35,083 nt of DNA from Planctomycetota bacterium (GCA_012517265.1 JAAYVJ010000633.1:1-35083), one strand, 5' to 3'; positions 22,761 to 31,648 are shown, counted from the stretch's first letter. Notes: generated by a model from the letters alone, not told the origin. Made by a program: numbers and translations.

Positions 22761-23681
22761 GTGAAAACGACAAGATCAGGCCTGACGATGATCGAAATCA
22801 TGGTGGTGGTCGGTATCATCGCCATACTCATCGGGCTGTTGATTCCGGCCGTGCACACCGTGCAGCGGATGGCCAAGGAGACCAAGCAGAAGGCGCAGTT
22901 CACGGCCATCGAGCTGGGTCTGGCGGCCTTCAAGAGCGACTACGGGGATTACCCCCCCTCGTTCTGGTTCGATCCTTCCGCCACGGGAACGACCGCCGCG
23001 CTGCGGAACTATTGCGGCGCCCAGAAGCTGGCCGAGGCGATGGTCGGCTGGGACCTGATGGGATTCCATCCGGACTCCGCCTGGCGGGCCGACGGCCTGG
23101 ACAAGAGCGGAACGGCCAACACGGTGTACCTGGAGACCGACACCCTCAAGAAACGCAGGGGCCGGTACGTGGAGTTGGATGTCGCCAATCCGTTCCTGCT
23201 CGGGGGCGGTACGGACAGTCTGTTCCCGGGGGGGGTCGTTGATCTGGCGCCGCGGACCTACGTGCTGTGCGACGTGTTCACCCGCCCGGAGCGCAAGATC
23301 CAGCAGATCGACGGCAAGCTGGTGGCCGCGGGCACGCCGATCCTCTACTACAAGGCCAACCCGGCCAGCCTGATCCACCATCCGGTTTCGTGGAGCCAAA
23401 CGAGCGTGTGTATCTACGATGCCCGCGACAACGCGCCGATCCTGAACCAGGGTCTGCTTGCTGACAGCGCCAAGTTGCCGACCTTGCGCCGTCAACACGA
23501 CCTAGCGCCGGGCATCCGTCCGGGAACGACGAGCTTCGAGTACTTCTACGATTTCTACATCCGCGATATGCGGATTCAGGGTCGGCAGTGGCCGGTCCGG
23601 CCGGACTCGTACCTGCTGATCTCGGCGGGCATGGACGGCATCTACGGCACCGAGGACGACATCCGGAACTTCGGACAGTGA
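22761..23681 (+). CDS. Oversized GspG-like pseudopilin, copy 2
   Basis: 306 aa from a GTG start with GAGG six bases upstream. The prepilin site is TTRSG/LTMIEIMVVVG, with Gly at -1 and Glu at +5. It is a tandem paralogue of copy 1, sharing LGLAAFKSDYGDYPPS, the YCGAQKLAEAMVGWDLMGFH block, LCDVFTRPE and PILYYKAN, and the terminal LISAGMDGIYGTEDDI calcium-loop pattern. A G8 tract at 23228-23235 lies in the coding sequence and could be slippage-prone. Its presence beside copy 1 suggests duplication and specialisation of the pseudopilus. Confidence 0.85.
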   Translation: MKTTRSGLTMIEIMVVVGIIAILIGLLIPAVHTVQRMAKETKQKAQFTAIELGLAAFKSDYGDYPPSFWFDPSATGTTAALRNYCGAQKLAEAMVGWDLMGFHPDSAWRADGLDKSGTANTVYLETDTLKKRRGRYVELDVANPFLLGGGTDSLFPGGVVDLAPRTYVLCDVFTRPERKIQQIDGKLVAAGTPILYYKANPASLIHHPVSWSQTSVCIYDARDNAPILNQGLLADSAKLPTLRRQHDLAPGIRPGTTSFEYFYDFYIRDMRIQGRQWPVRPDSYLLISAGMDGIYGTEDDIRNFGQ

Positions 23682-23695
23682 CAAAAGAGGATCGC

Positions 23696-24202
23696 ATGAG
23701 GCGGCCTATGACGGTGGGGCATCACAACCAGGCGGTGACGCTGATCGAGATGCTGGTCGTGTTGGGCATCATCGCGGTGCTGGCCAGTCTCGTGGTTACG
23801 CTGACGCTCCGGGTCGACAGCCAGTCGAAGGAGCGGGCGCTGGACAGCGTCTTCGGGCTGTTGAACACCTCGCTCCGGGAGTACTACGATGTTCGGGGCA
23901 AGTTCCCCGAGCAGCCCGTGCGGGATGCCCGCAACCTGGCCTTGGACCACATCGAGCTGGCGGTCAAGGAACTGCGGTCCGTGCCGGATTCGCGGGCCGT
24001 GCTCGAACAGCTCGACGCTTCTCTGGTCAAAAGCCAGGCAGGCGACCCCGACATCGCGGAGATCCGCGACCCGTGGGGGACCGTGCTCGACTACGTCTAC
24101 GAGCACGCTGACGGCAAGGGCGACACGTTCCCCGAGCTGATCTCCGCCGGGCCGGACAAGACGTTCGGGACCGGAGACGACATCAGCAGCAAGGCCCGTT
24201 AG
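23696..24202 (+). CDS. GspG-like pseudopilin, compact form
   Basis: 168 aa from the ATG at 23696 (AGAGG upstream, 14 bases after the previous stop). The prepilin motif is HHNQA/VTLIEMLVVLG with Glu at +5. The length and the ending LISAGPDKTFGTGDDISS match ordinary GspG better than the two oversized copies. IRDPWGTVLDYVYEH matches the GspG DPWG-Y core. It is the best candidate for the main pseudopilin shaft subunit. Confidence 0.87.
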   Translation: MRRPMTVGHHNQAVTLIEMLVVLGIIAVLASLVVTLTLRVDSQSKERALDSVFGLLNTSLREYYDVRGKFPEQPVRDARNLALDHIELAVKELRSVPDSRAVLEQLDASLVKSQAGDPDIAEIRDPWGTVLDYVYEHADGKGDTFPELISAGPDKTFGTGDDISSKAR

Positions 24203-24209
24203 GAAGTGG

Positions 24210-24248
24210 AGTTCTGCACAATGGGAATTAGGCCTGCTTTGCAGAACT
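24210..24248 (+). repeat. Intercistronic inverted repeat before the GspH-like gene
   Basis: AGTTCTGCA (24210-24218) pairs exactly with TGCAGAACT (24240-24248) around a 21-base loop. It lies in the 93-base gap between two pseudopilin genes, one of the longer gaps in this tightly packed part of the operon. No T-run follows. A role in mRNA processing or stability is possible. Confidence 0.4.
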
Positions 24249-24295
24249 TCGATAGAGTGGCTGCGACACGACAACTGAATGAAAGATCGGAACCC

Positions 24296-25171
24296 ATGAG
24301 CCTGCAAGCGCGCAAGACAACCGGATTGACGCTGGTCGAGATGACCCTGGTCATCGCGACGATCGCCATCATGGCGGGCCTGGCGGTGCCGGCCATGCGG
24401 GCGCTGGTCCGATCGTTCCAGTCCGAGGGCGGCGCGATCAGCATGATCAACGCGGCGCTGAACTCGGCCCGAACGATGGCGGTCAGCCGCCAGCGATACG
24501 TGGGGATTCGCTTCCAGAAGCTGTGCACCTCGACCGACCCGGCCGATCCCCTCAAGGGGCTGATGGACGCCCCGCAGTACATGATCTTCATCGAGCACGT
24601 GCAGACGACCAGCACTTTCGATCTGGAGGACGGCTTCCAGGCGGTCGAGGGCCTCGAACCGGTCAAGTTGCCCAGCCCGATGGGCGTCATGGAACTCAAC
24701 TGGATCGCCAAGGACGCGGACATCGACGAACCTTTCGAATTGTCGGATGCGACGACGTTCTCCATCGTGTTCTCGCCGGCGGGCAAGTTGGTCACCCACG
24801 ACGTGCGGGTCCGCAACCGCGACGGGGTGTACCGGCCGGACAATACCGCAGGAAGTAACAAGGAGTCTCGGGACGACGTGTTCAATTCGGCGGCGAACAT
24901 CTGCAAGCCCAAGGTGGGGACGTTCGTGCCGCGGGGCATGTTCCTCCAGGACGACTACTTCCCGAGGAAGAACGGCTCGGCCGGCCAGACGGACGGCCTC
25001 AACTACGGCCTGGGCGAAGAGCCCGGCTGCACGAGCTTCGTGATCTATCAGACGCCGCAACTGCGGGTCGTGTACGACAAGAAGATTGCGTGGACCGGCT
25101 ATCTGAGCGGGCTGGCGACCAAGGCTTTCTACGTCAGTCCGTACACGGGCAACCTGATCTCGGCGAAATGA
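24296..25171 (+). CDS. GspH-like minor pseudopilin
   Basis: 291 aa from the ATG at 24296, chosen because it places a short leader before the prepilin site KTTG/LTLVEMTLVIA. An earlier in-frame ATG at 24206 would add 30 unlikely residues. The helix IAIMAGLAVPAMRALVRSFQSEGGAISMINAALNSARTMAVSR, quoted here only by its position (about 20-60), has the GspH pattern of small residues and the ARxxAV motif. The protein is longer than typical GspH (about 170 aa). GspH joins the shaft to the tip complex. Its stop overlaps the next start. Confidence 0.82.
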   Translation: MSLQARKTTGLTLVEMTLVIATIAIMAGLAVPAMRALVRSFQSEGGAISMINAALNSARTMAVSRQRYVGIRFQKLCTSTDPADPLKGLMDAPQYMIFIEHVQTTSTFDLEDGFQAVEGLEPVKLPSPMGVMELNWIAKDADIDEPFELSDATTFSIVFSPAGKLVTHDVRVRNRDGVYRPDNTAGSNKESRDDVFNSAANICKPKVGTFVPRGMFLQDDYFPRKNGSAGQTDGLNYGLGEEPGCTSFVIYQTPQLRVVYDKKIAWTGYLSGLATKAFYVSPYTGNLISAK

Positions 25172-26001
25172 CGGGCGCTATGACAAAAAAACGGCAACAG
25201 CACGGATTCTCGTTGACGGAGACGCTGATGGCCGTCGGGACGTTGGCCATCGGCATGACGTTCATCGGCGGCACCTTTCTGACGGGGATCTACTTCGCGA
25301 CCCTCTCGACGGAACGGACGGTCGCGGCGGTGGCGTCGGAGGAGGCGTTTGCCAAGATGCAGATCTTCGGCCTCGACGTCGACGATCCCAATCTAAAGAC
25401 CAGCGAGTTCGTCCCGTATGAGGATCTGACGACGCTGCCGGCGAAAGAGACGTTCTATCCGTCCACGAGCGGGGATTCGGACCGGCAGTACTCCTGGTCG
25501 GCGCTCTGCCGGCGGGTGGTCGACGTCAACGACGGACCCGACGGCGCCGCGACCAAACGCGGCGAACTCATCCAGTGCGTCGTTTTCATCAGCCGGGAGA
25601 CGGGCGCCCATTCTTCCTACCGCAAACGCCAGAGCGGCTCGATCTGGCCGCAGTTGGCGCAGACCGACCTGCCATGTCCCGTGCGGGTGAACATCGCTCA
25701 GAACTCCGGAATGACCGACCAGGTCCTCGTCAAGGACGCCGTCTCCGGCGACGCGGTCGACGAGCGGACGTTCGTCGCCCAGGGCTCGATCCTGGTGGAC
25801 AACGCGACCGGCGGGATCTATCGCGTGCTGGAGCGGGACAAGACGCAGCCGGAGAAGGTCACGCTGGACCGCGCCTGGGACGGCGGCGACCTGACCGCCT
25901 CCGACGGCGGCTGGGTCTGGGTGGTTCCGCCGCCGGTGGCGGGGGGGCGGATTCCCTGCATCGCCGTGTATCAGAAGATCATCAGATTCCCGAGGCCGTA
26001 A
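25168..26001 (+). CDS. GspI-like minor pseudopilin (PilV-type)
   Basis: 277 aa from the ATG at 25168, which overlaps the previous stop as ATGA; an ATG at 25180 gives a leader of nine residues and is equally possible. The prepilin site is RQQHG/FSLTETLMAVGTLAIG with Glu at +5. Typical GspI is about 125 aa, so the soluble part is greatly enlarged. An A7 run at 25185-25191 lies just after the second ATG and a G7 run is at 25941-25947. By gene order it corresponds to GspI, the nucleator of the pseudopilus tip. Confidence 0.75.
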   Translation: MTGAMTKKRQQHGFSLTETLMAVGTLAIGMTFIGGTFLTGIYFATLSTERTVAAVASEEAFAKMQIFGLDVDDPNLKTSEFVPYEDLTTLPAKETFYPSTSGDSDRQYSWSALCRRVVDVNDGPDGAATKRGELIQCVVFISRETGAHSSYRKRQSGSIWPQLAQTDLPCPVRVNIAQNSGMTDQVLVKDAVSGDAVDERTFVAQGSILVDNATGGIYRVLERDKTQPEKVTLDRAWDGGDLTASDGGWVWVVPPPVAGGRIPCIAVYQKIIRFPRP

Positions 26002-26002
26002 G

Positions 26003-27121
26003 ATGCGAAAAGCCTTCACGCTCATGGAGTTGGTGGTGGCCCTGGCGATCCTGGCGGTGGTGTTGGCCATCGCCGGAGTGATCTTCCGCGTCAGCATTGA
26101 TTCGCACCGGCTGGCCCTGGCCAACGCCGAGATCATGCAGAAGCTCCGCGTCCTGACGGACCAGTTGGACGCCGACTTCCGCAGCCTCCGCAAGGACGCG
26201 GAGATCTTCGTGGTCTGGAACGCGGTGCCCAAGCTCAACTACGTCGCACCCGAGCCCAACGGGACCGGGAGCCAGGCGGGGACCAATTTCCTGGGCACCC
26301 GGGGCTACGAGCGGTTCGACCGGATCATGTTCTTCTCCACGGGCGATTTCCAAGCCTACGGCCGTTCGGAGCGGGGCAACGTGGCCCGCATCTGCTACAC
26401 GATGGCCCGCGGCCCGTCGGACAACGCCAGTGAACCCAACTGGGCGCCGGATCAGAAGCCCTGGAAACGGATGCTGGCCAGGACCCAGCACATCCTGATC
26501 CCGCCGGCGCCGAACAGCAGCGACAAGCCGCTGGATGTGAACGACTTCACCACCGAGCAGTGGCTTGCATGGAACAGCCAGGAGGAGATCGACCGGATCT
26601 CGCTGGAAGGGTGGAAACGCATCCCGTGGGAGCAGAAGATCAACATGCTCTCGGTGATCGGGGACATCACGATTACCGCGGCCAGCGGCGGCGGCCAGTT
26701 CGAGAGCGACACGGCCAAGGAGGCCCGCGGCGTGCTGATCGATCCCGCCCAGCCGGACTCGATCCATTCGCTCTTCTGCCAAGGCGTGGGCCAATTCATG
26801 GTCCAGGGCTGGAACGACCAGTTGGATCGCTGGATTCCGGCGGTCGATCCGAACGAGGACGGCGACCTGGCGGATTCGGACTTCATCCTGACGTCGGACA
26901 AGAAGCGGCTCGATCCCGAGAACGATCCCGGCCTGTGGTATCCGCGAGGCGGGTCCAGCCTGCGGGATCCGAATTTCCCGGTGAACCAGATCGACCAGGA
27001 CCACTTCAACCTGATTCCCGGGCTGGGCCGGGCCTTGAAGTTCACGTTCACGCTGTATGACTCGCGGAACCTGATCAAGAACGGCAGGACGTTCACGCAC
27101 ATTGTCTACCTGGACAATTGA
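26003..27121 (+). CDS. GspJ-like minor pseudopilin
   Basis: 372 aa, starting one base after the previous stop. The prepilin site comes after only four residues: MRKA/FTLMELVVALAILAVV, with Ala at -1 and Glu at +5. The helix continues into DSHRLALANAEIMQKLRVLTD, as in GspJ/PilW-type proteins, and LDADFRSL is typical. It is about 170 residues longer than usual GspJ. By order and motif it should form the pseudopilus tip with the I- and K-like proteins. Confidence 0.8.
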   Translation: MRKAFTLMELVVALAILAVVLAIAGVIFRVSIDSHRLALANAEIMQKLRVLTDQLDADFRSLRKDAEIFVVWNAVPKLNYVAPEPNGTGSQAGTNFLGTRGYERFDRIMFFSTGDFQAYGRSERGNVARICYTMARGPSDNASEPNWAPDQKPWKRMLARTQHILIPPAPNSSDKPLDVNDFTTEQWLAWNSQEEIDRISLEGWKRIPWEQKINMLSVIGDITITAASGGGQFESDTAKEARGVLIDPAQPDSIHSLFCQGVGQFMVQGWNDQLDRWIPAVDPNEDGDLADSDFILTSDKKRLDPENDPGLWYPRGGSSLRDPNFPVNQIDQDHFNLIPGLGRALKFTFTLYDSRNLIKNGRTFTHIVYLDN

Positions 27122-27131
27122 TGGAGCAGCC

Positions 27132-29765
27132 ATGAAGGAATCGAGCGGACATATTGCGGCAGGCCGGCCCCGAGGCTCGGCCCTGATCCTGACGGTCGTG
27201 CTCACGAGCCTGCTGGCCATCGTCGGCGTGCTGTTCGTGATGGCCACGCGGATCGACAAGATGGCGACCACCGCGGCCACGGAGAGCCGCGAGCTGACCT
27301 GCGCCATCGACACCGTGGTGGCGCAGATCGGTCAGGCCCTGGCCGACGACGTCCCCGGCGTCACCAAGAGCCAGGAGTACTATGACTACCCCGACGACGC
27401 CAACCCCTGGCTGGCAGACCTGGAGCCCTATGAGTCCGGCGGCAAGTACTACTGGCGGCAGATCAGCAATTTCGGCGTCCTGACCAGCGGCGTAAGGAAC
27501 ATCCTCATCAACAAGATCATCGGAGAGCGGGATGCGATCGTCAATCCCGGCAAGGTCGCCGACCCGGACGCTCTGGCCGACGCCGACGGCGACGGCGTGG
27601 CGGACGCCAAATGGTTCCAGGTGCCCGACGTCATGACGAGCAAAGGCAAGCGGTTCTACGCCGCGGTGCGCGTCATCGACAATGGCGGCATGCTCAACCT
27701 GAACACGGGCTTTCGCTTCGACCCGACCGATTCGACCGATTCCGGCGTCGAGATGACCAGTCCGCTGCGGGTGAACGTCCTTTCCCTGGCGGCAGGGCCC
27801 GCTGCGGCGCCTTCCGTGCAGGATGAGGAGACCCTCCTGGGCGTCCGGGCCAACGGCGCGACGGGTTCCAGCGCCGCCCTGAACCTGCCGGCCTACGAGC
27901 GGAGCGTGATCTGGCAATATCTCGACGTGAAGAACCCCAGCGACTATACGCCCTTCGACATGTCGGACGAGCTGGAGCTTCGCAATCGCTACGTGGTTGA
28001 TCAGACCGAGATCGACACCCGTGCGGAGACCTGCGGGCGGTTCACCGGGATGTCGGTGCCGCTCAGCAGGGATCTGGACAAGTGGTATCCGCGAGTGACG
28101 CGAGGGAACAACTTCTCCTCCTATGCGTATCGCCACATCGCCACGACGTACAACATGGACCGGATCCTCGCGCCGGAGCCGACGGATTCGAGTCTCGCGA
28201 TGCCGCTGGGGAAGATGGTGAACGTCAACACGGCGGACGTGCAGACCCTGCGCAAGGCGGTGGTCGCGGCGCTGTTGGACTCGCAGCCGAATCTGAATCA
28301 CGAGATGGCAGCGCAGGAGGCCGCCCAGATCAGCGCCAACCTCATCGACTATATCGACGACGACGACGAGGTCACCGTGATCAACGAACTGTCGTCGGCC
28401 TACTACGGCTTCGAACGGCCGTGCGTCTACATCTCCGAGATCGCCTGCCGGCTGGTGGAGGATTCGACCGGCAAGCACTGGTCCTACGCGGTCGAGCTGT
28501 TCAAGCCGTACTTCGAGGACAAGGACCCCAAGGCCGACGAGTGGCAGCTCGTGATCGATAGGCCGAACACCAACGCCGATCCCAGGCTGTCGCTGGTCTG
28601 GAGCGGGTCCCGGCGGTTCCACGTCGTCCTGGCCGACGATCCGCGGGCGACGCTGAGCGGCTACGTGACCTTCACGGACGCCAACGAGCCCGCCGATTCG
28701 ATGCCGCTGTACGCGTACAACCGCGCCGATTACGCCAGACAGGTCCAGACGACCAGTCCCGACAATTTCCAGTTCGAGGCCGGCGCGACCATCTCGCTGG
28801 AGCGGAACGTGCCCGGCGCATCGAGGCCGTTGACGGTCGATATGATCCGAGTGCCCGAGGGGTGGATGCCGACCGCCAGCGGCGCCTACAGCATCCGGCG
28901 GGATATCCAACCGTACCGAAGCGTCCGGCGGCTCTGGGCCTCCGCGGCGGAGCGATCGACGCCCACGCTCGGCAACGACGTGGGGCCCTATGTGGACAGG
29001 CAGCGTCCCGGCCTGATCCAGGCCCACCCGGCCAACCGGCCCCTGACCAACATCGGAGAACTGGGCAAGATCTTCCGGCAGAACGGATACGTCATGATTC
29101 CGGAAGGGCAGCTCGCGACCGCCGTGCTGATCAACCTGGTCGATCCGAACAACGCCGGGCTCTTCAGATATCTGACGGTGATCGATCCGGCCAACAAGCC
29201 CAGAGTCGCCAACAGCGAAACGCGCATCATGGGGCGGATCAACATCAACACCGCGCCGGCGTTTGTTCTGGCTCAGTTGCCCTGGATGTCCTACAAGGGG
29301 GTGGCGGCTGCCGGCACAGCCGGGTCGGTGACGGGGACCGGCGCGACGAACTCGTCCTCCAACCCTGTTTTCGATCTTCAGACCGCCTATGGTCGAGGCG
29401 AGGAGATCGTCAAGTACCGGGACGCCCACGGCGCGTATCGAAGCACGGCCGGTCTGATGCAGGTGCCTGCTCTGTATGCTCTGGCCTCCGATCTGGGCGG
29501 AAATGGACACAACGACACGCCGCGGGGGCCGGATCTGACGCCGGACACCGCTCTGAACGATCTCGAAGAACGGGATCTCCTGTTCACCCGGCTCAGCGAC
29601 CTGGTCACCGTGCGAAGCGACGTCTTCACGGCGTACATCCTGATCCGGATCGGAGAGTCCGGCCCGCAGAAACGCCTGATCGCGATCTTCGACCGCAGCC
29701 GGGTCAACTCGCCCGGTGACAAGGTCCGACTGGTCGCGTTGCACCCCGTTCCCGACCCTCGCTAG
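27132..29765 (+). CDS. Giant GspK-like tip pseudopilin
   Basis: 877 aa from the ATG at 27132 (GGAG upstream); ordinary GspK is about 300-330 aa. The segment GRPRG/SALILTVVLTSLLAIV has the pilin cleavage glycine but lacks Glu at +5, exactly as GspK does. Two INxNTA-type motifs occur (VNVNTADV near 363-368 and ININTAPA near 703-708); GspK and ComEA-like helix-hairpin-helix domains carry one. An Asp-rich DADGDGVAD near residue 150 resembles a calcium-binding loop. The protein looks like an expanded or internally duplicated GspK. It would cap the pseudopilus and is the last gene of the operon. Confidence 0.8.
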   Translation: MKESSGHIAAGRPRGSALILTVVLTSLLAIVGVLFVMATRIDKMATTAATESRELTCAIDTVVAQIGQALADDVPGVTKSQEYYDYPDDANPWLADLEPYESGGKYYWRQISNFGVLTSGVRNILINKIIGERDAIVNPGKVADPDALADADGDGVADAKWFQVPDVMTSKGKRFYAAVRVIDNGGMLNLNTGFRFDPTDSTDSGVEMTSPLRVNVLSLAAGPAAAPSVQDEETLLGVRANGATGSSAALNLPAYERSVIWQYLDVKNPSDYTPFDMSDELELRNRYVVDQTEIDTRAETCGRFTGMSVPLSRDLDKWYPRVTRGNNFSSYAYRHIATTYNMDRILAPEPTDSSLAMPLGKMVNVNTADVQTLRKAVVAALLDSQPNLNHEMAAQEAAQISANLIDYIDDDDEVTVINELSSAYYGFERPCVYISEIACRLVEDSTGKHWSYAVELFKPYFEDKDPKADEWQLVIDRPNTNADPRLSLVWSGSRRFHVVLADDPRATLSGYVTFTDANEPADSMPLYAYNRADYARQVQTTSPDNFQFEAGATISLERNVPGASRPLTVDMIRVPEGWMPTASGAYSIRRDIQPYRSVRRLWASAAERSTPTLGNDVGPYVDRQRPGLIQAHPANRPLTNIGELGKIFRQNGYVMIPEGQLATAVLINLVDPNNAGLFRYLTVIDPANKPRVANSETRIMGRININTAPAFVLAQLPWMSYKGVAAAGTAGSVTGTGATNSSSNPVFDLQTAYGRGEEIVKYRDAHGAYRSTAGLMQVPALYALASDLGGNGHNDTPRGPDLTPDTALNDLEERDLLFTRLSDLVTVRSDVFTAYILIRIGESGPQKRLIAIFDRSRVNSPGDKVRLVALHPVPDPR

Positions 29766-29807
29766 ACGGTCGTCCCTGCTTTCCCGATTGACGATTCCCA
29801 CTCCCTG

Positions 29808-29836
29808 TTGAGAACGCGGGCAATCCGTCGTATAAT
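29808..29836 (+). promoter_or_regulatory. Promoter of xseAB
   Basis: TTGAGA (29808-29813, four of six) and TATAAT (29831-29836, exact) are spaced by 17 bases. The leader to the xseA start is about 70 bases and contains a 6-bp hairpin (AGCCGC...GCGGCT). Confidence 0.7.
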
Positions 29837-29914
29837 CGCATCGAGCCGCAAGACGCGGCTGGATGGCGGTCTCTCGCATGGCCGGGGGCGGCCTCAGAAG
29901 GGATTTTCGAGCCC

Positions 29915-31291
29915 ATGCAGACGCAGACACAGGCACAGACGCGAACGAAGGTATACACGGTCACCCAGGTGAACTCGCTGGTCAAGGACGTCCTGGCGGC
30001 CAATCTTCCGTCCTGGCTCACGATCAAGGGCGAGATCACCGACTGGAAGCAGCACCAGAGCGGCCATTGCTATTTCTCTCTCAAGGACGAGGAGTCGATC
30101 CTGCCTTGCGCCATGTGGCGGGGCAACTTCTCGAAGGTGAAGTTCAAGCCGGGCAACGGGCTGGCCGTGCTGGTGACCGGATCGATCGATTTGTACGTGC
30201 CGCAGGGGCGGTACAAGCTGATCGTCGACGAGATGATCCCCGCGGGCATGGGCGCTCTGCAACTGGCCTTCGAGCAGATGGTCCGCAAGCTCGAAGCCGA
30301 GGGGCTCTTTGCCGAGTCCCACAAGAAGCCGCTGCCCAAATACCCGCAGCGGATCGGCATTCTCACGAGCGAGTCGGGCGCCGCGCTGCACGACATCGCC
30401 GACAGCATCCACAACCGCTGGCCCTGCACCCGGCTGGCCCTGTACCCGGTGCCCGTCCAGGGGCCGGGGGCCGCCGAGGCGATCGCAGCCGCCATTGCCG
30501 ACGTGAACCGGCGCAACGACAGGCTCAAACTCGACGTCCTGATCGTCGGCCGCGGCGGCGGGTCCCTGGAGGACCTCTGGGCCTTCAATGAAGAGGTCCT
30601 GGCCCGGGCCATCTTCGCATCGCGAATTCCCATCATCAGCGCCGTAGGCCATGAGGTCGATGTCACGGTGGCCGATCTGGTGGCCGACGCCCGCGCCTCG
30701 ACGCCCACCAAGGCCGGGGTCGCCGCGGTGCCCGACAGGGAGGACGTGCTCTCGGATCTGTCGCACCAGGAGCGAAGGCTGGCAGGGGCGGTGCGCTCCC
30801 GCTTCGGTCTGTGTCGCGAGTACCTCCGCACCATTCTGGCCAGTTCCGCGTTCCGCAATCCGCTGCTGTCGGTTCGCAACCGCGAGCAGCATCTGGACGA
30901 CCTGAGCTGGGGCCTGGGCGACGCGATGCGCAAGATCTTCTTGCGGGCCCACAAGCGGATCCAGGATTGCCAAGAGCAGGTGGCCCGGATCGAGCCGCAC
31001 CGGCTGCTCGGGCGGATGACGGTGGAATTGAACGATCTGGCGGGTCGCGGCCTGGCCGCGGTGACGCAGGCCCTGCACCGCAAGACCCTGCAGATCACCG
31101 CGCAGGAGAACCGCCTGGCCGGACTGAACCCCAAGTCCGTGCTCAATCGCGGTTACAGCATCACGCTCAACAAGCAGACCGGGCGGGTCGTCCGCGTCGT
31201 CGGCGACGTGAAGACAGGGGACGTGCTCCTGACCGAACTGGCAGGGGAGAACCGGATTGAAAGCCGGGTCATTGAAGCTGATAATGGATGA
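29915..31291 (+). CDS. xseA: Exodeoxyribonuclease VII large subunit
   Basis: 458 aa. After a Gln/Thr-rich lead (MQTQTQAQTRT) the OB-fold domain begins at VYTVTQVNSLVKDVL and includes GEITDWKQHQSGHCYFSLKD. The catalytic region follows with GILTSESGAALHDI, IVGRGGGSLEDLWAFNEE and SAVGHEVDVTVADLVAD with STPTKAG, all diagnostic of XseA. A coiled-coil stretch and the terminal GYSITLNKQTGRVV complete the protein. With XseB it degrades single-stranded DNA to oligonucleotides from both ends, acting in repair. The Shine-Dalgarno is poor (AAGGGA, about 12 bases away). Confidence 0.96.
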   Translation: MQTQTQAQTRTKVYTVTQVNSLVKDVLAANLPSWLTIKGEITDWKQHQSGHCYFSLKDEESILPCAMWRGNFSKVKFKPGNGLAVLVTGSIDLYVPQGRYKLIVDEMIPAGMGALQLAFEQMVRKLEAEGLFAESHKKPLPKYPQRIGILTSESGAALHDIADSIHNRWPCTRLALYPVPVQGPGAAEAIAAAIADVNRRNDRLKLDVLIVGRGGGSLEDLWAFNEEVLARAIFASRIPIISAVGHEVDVTVADLVADARASTPTKAGVAAVPDREDVLSDLSHQERRLAGAVRSRFGLCREYLRTILASSAFRNPLLSVRNREQHLDDLSWGLGDAMRKIFLRAHKRIQDCQEQVARIEPHRLLGRMTVELNDLAGRGLAAVTQALHRKTLQITAQENRLAGLNPKSVLNRGYSITLNKQTGRVVRVVGDVKTGDVLLTELAGENRIESRVIEADNG

Positions 31292-31294
31292 CGG

Positions 31295-31567
31295 ATGATG
31301 ACGGAACGAAAAAACAAAGACGAGCTGACGAAGCTGACTTTCGAGGAGGCGATCGGGCAACTCAAGGAAATCGTCGGGAAGATTGAGCAGGGCGAGATCC
31401 CCCTCCAGGACAGTCTCGAACAGTACGAGAAGGGCATGTCGCTGATCAAGCACTGCCGCGGCATCCTCCAGAAGGCCGAGAAACGTATCGAGAAGATCTC
31501 GAAGGAAGAGCCGGCCGAGCCCGAACCCGAGCAGGCCGACGACGCCGAGCCGCTTCTGCGAGGCTAG
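31295..31567 (+). CDS. xseB: Exodeoxyribonuclease VII small subunit
   Basis: 90 aa, normal for XseB, starting three bases after the xseA stop. LTFEEAIGQLKEIVGKIEQG and LQDSLEQYEKGMSLIKHC are family signatures. The C-terminus is an acidic Glu/Pro/Ala tail. It binds several copies per XseA. The close spacing implies translational coupling with xseA. Confidence 0.95.
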   Translation: MMTERKNKDELTKLTFEEAIGQLKEIVGKIEQGEIPLQDSLEQYEKGMSLIKHCRGILQKAEKRIEKISKEEPAEPEPEQADDAEPLLRG

Positions 31568-31595
31568 CTCGTCCCGGCCCCTTGGCGGATTTGGG

Positions 31596-31624
31596 TTGCC
31601 ACGGGTTGGCCGGCGGGGCATAAT
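31596..31624 (+). promoter_or_regulatory. Promoter of the tRNA-Leu gene
   Basis: TTGCCA (31596-31601) and CATAAT (31619-31624) each match five of six consensus bases and are 17 bases apart. The -10 box is 24 bases before the mature tRNA 5' end. It may also serve the two genes downstream of the tRNA. Confidence 0.65.
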
Positions 31625-31648
31625 GGCCCGGGCCACGGGAATCTCGAC

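Noticed and set aside
27093-29936. A 947-codon minus-strand open frame opposite the GspK-like gene
   Set aside because: It has no recognisable domain and a composition typical of an antisense shadow. The plus-strand gene has a pilin segment, a Shine-Dalgarno and correct operon position.
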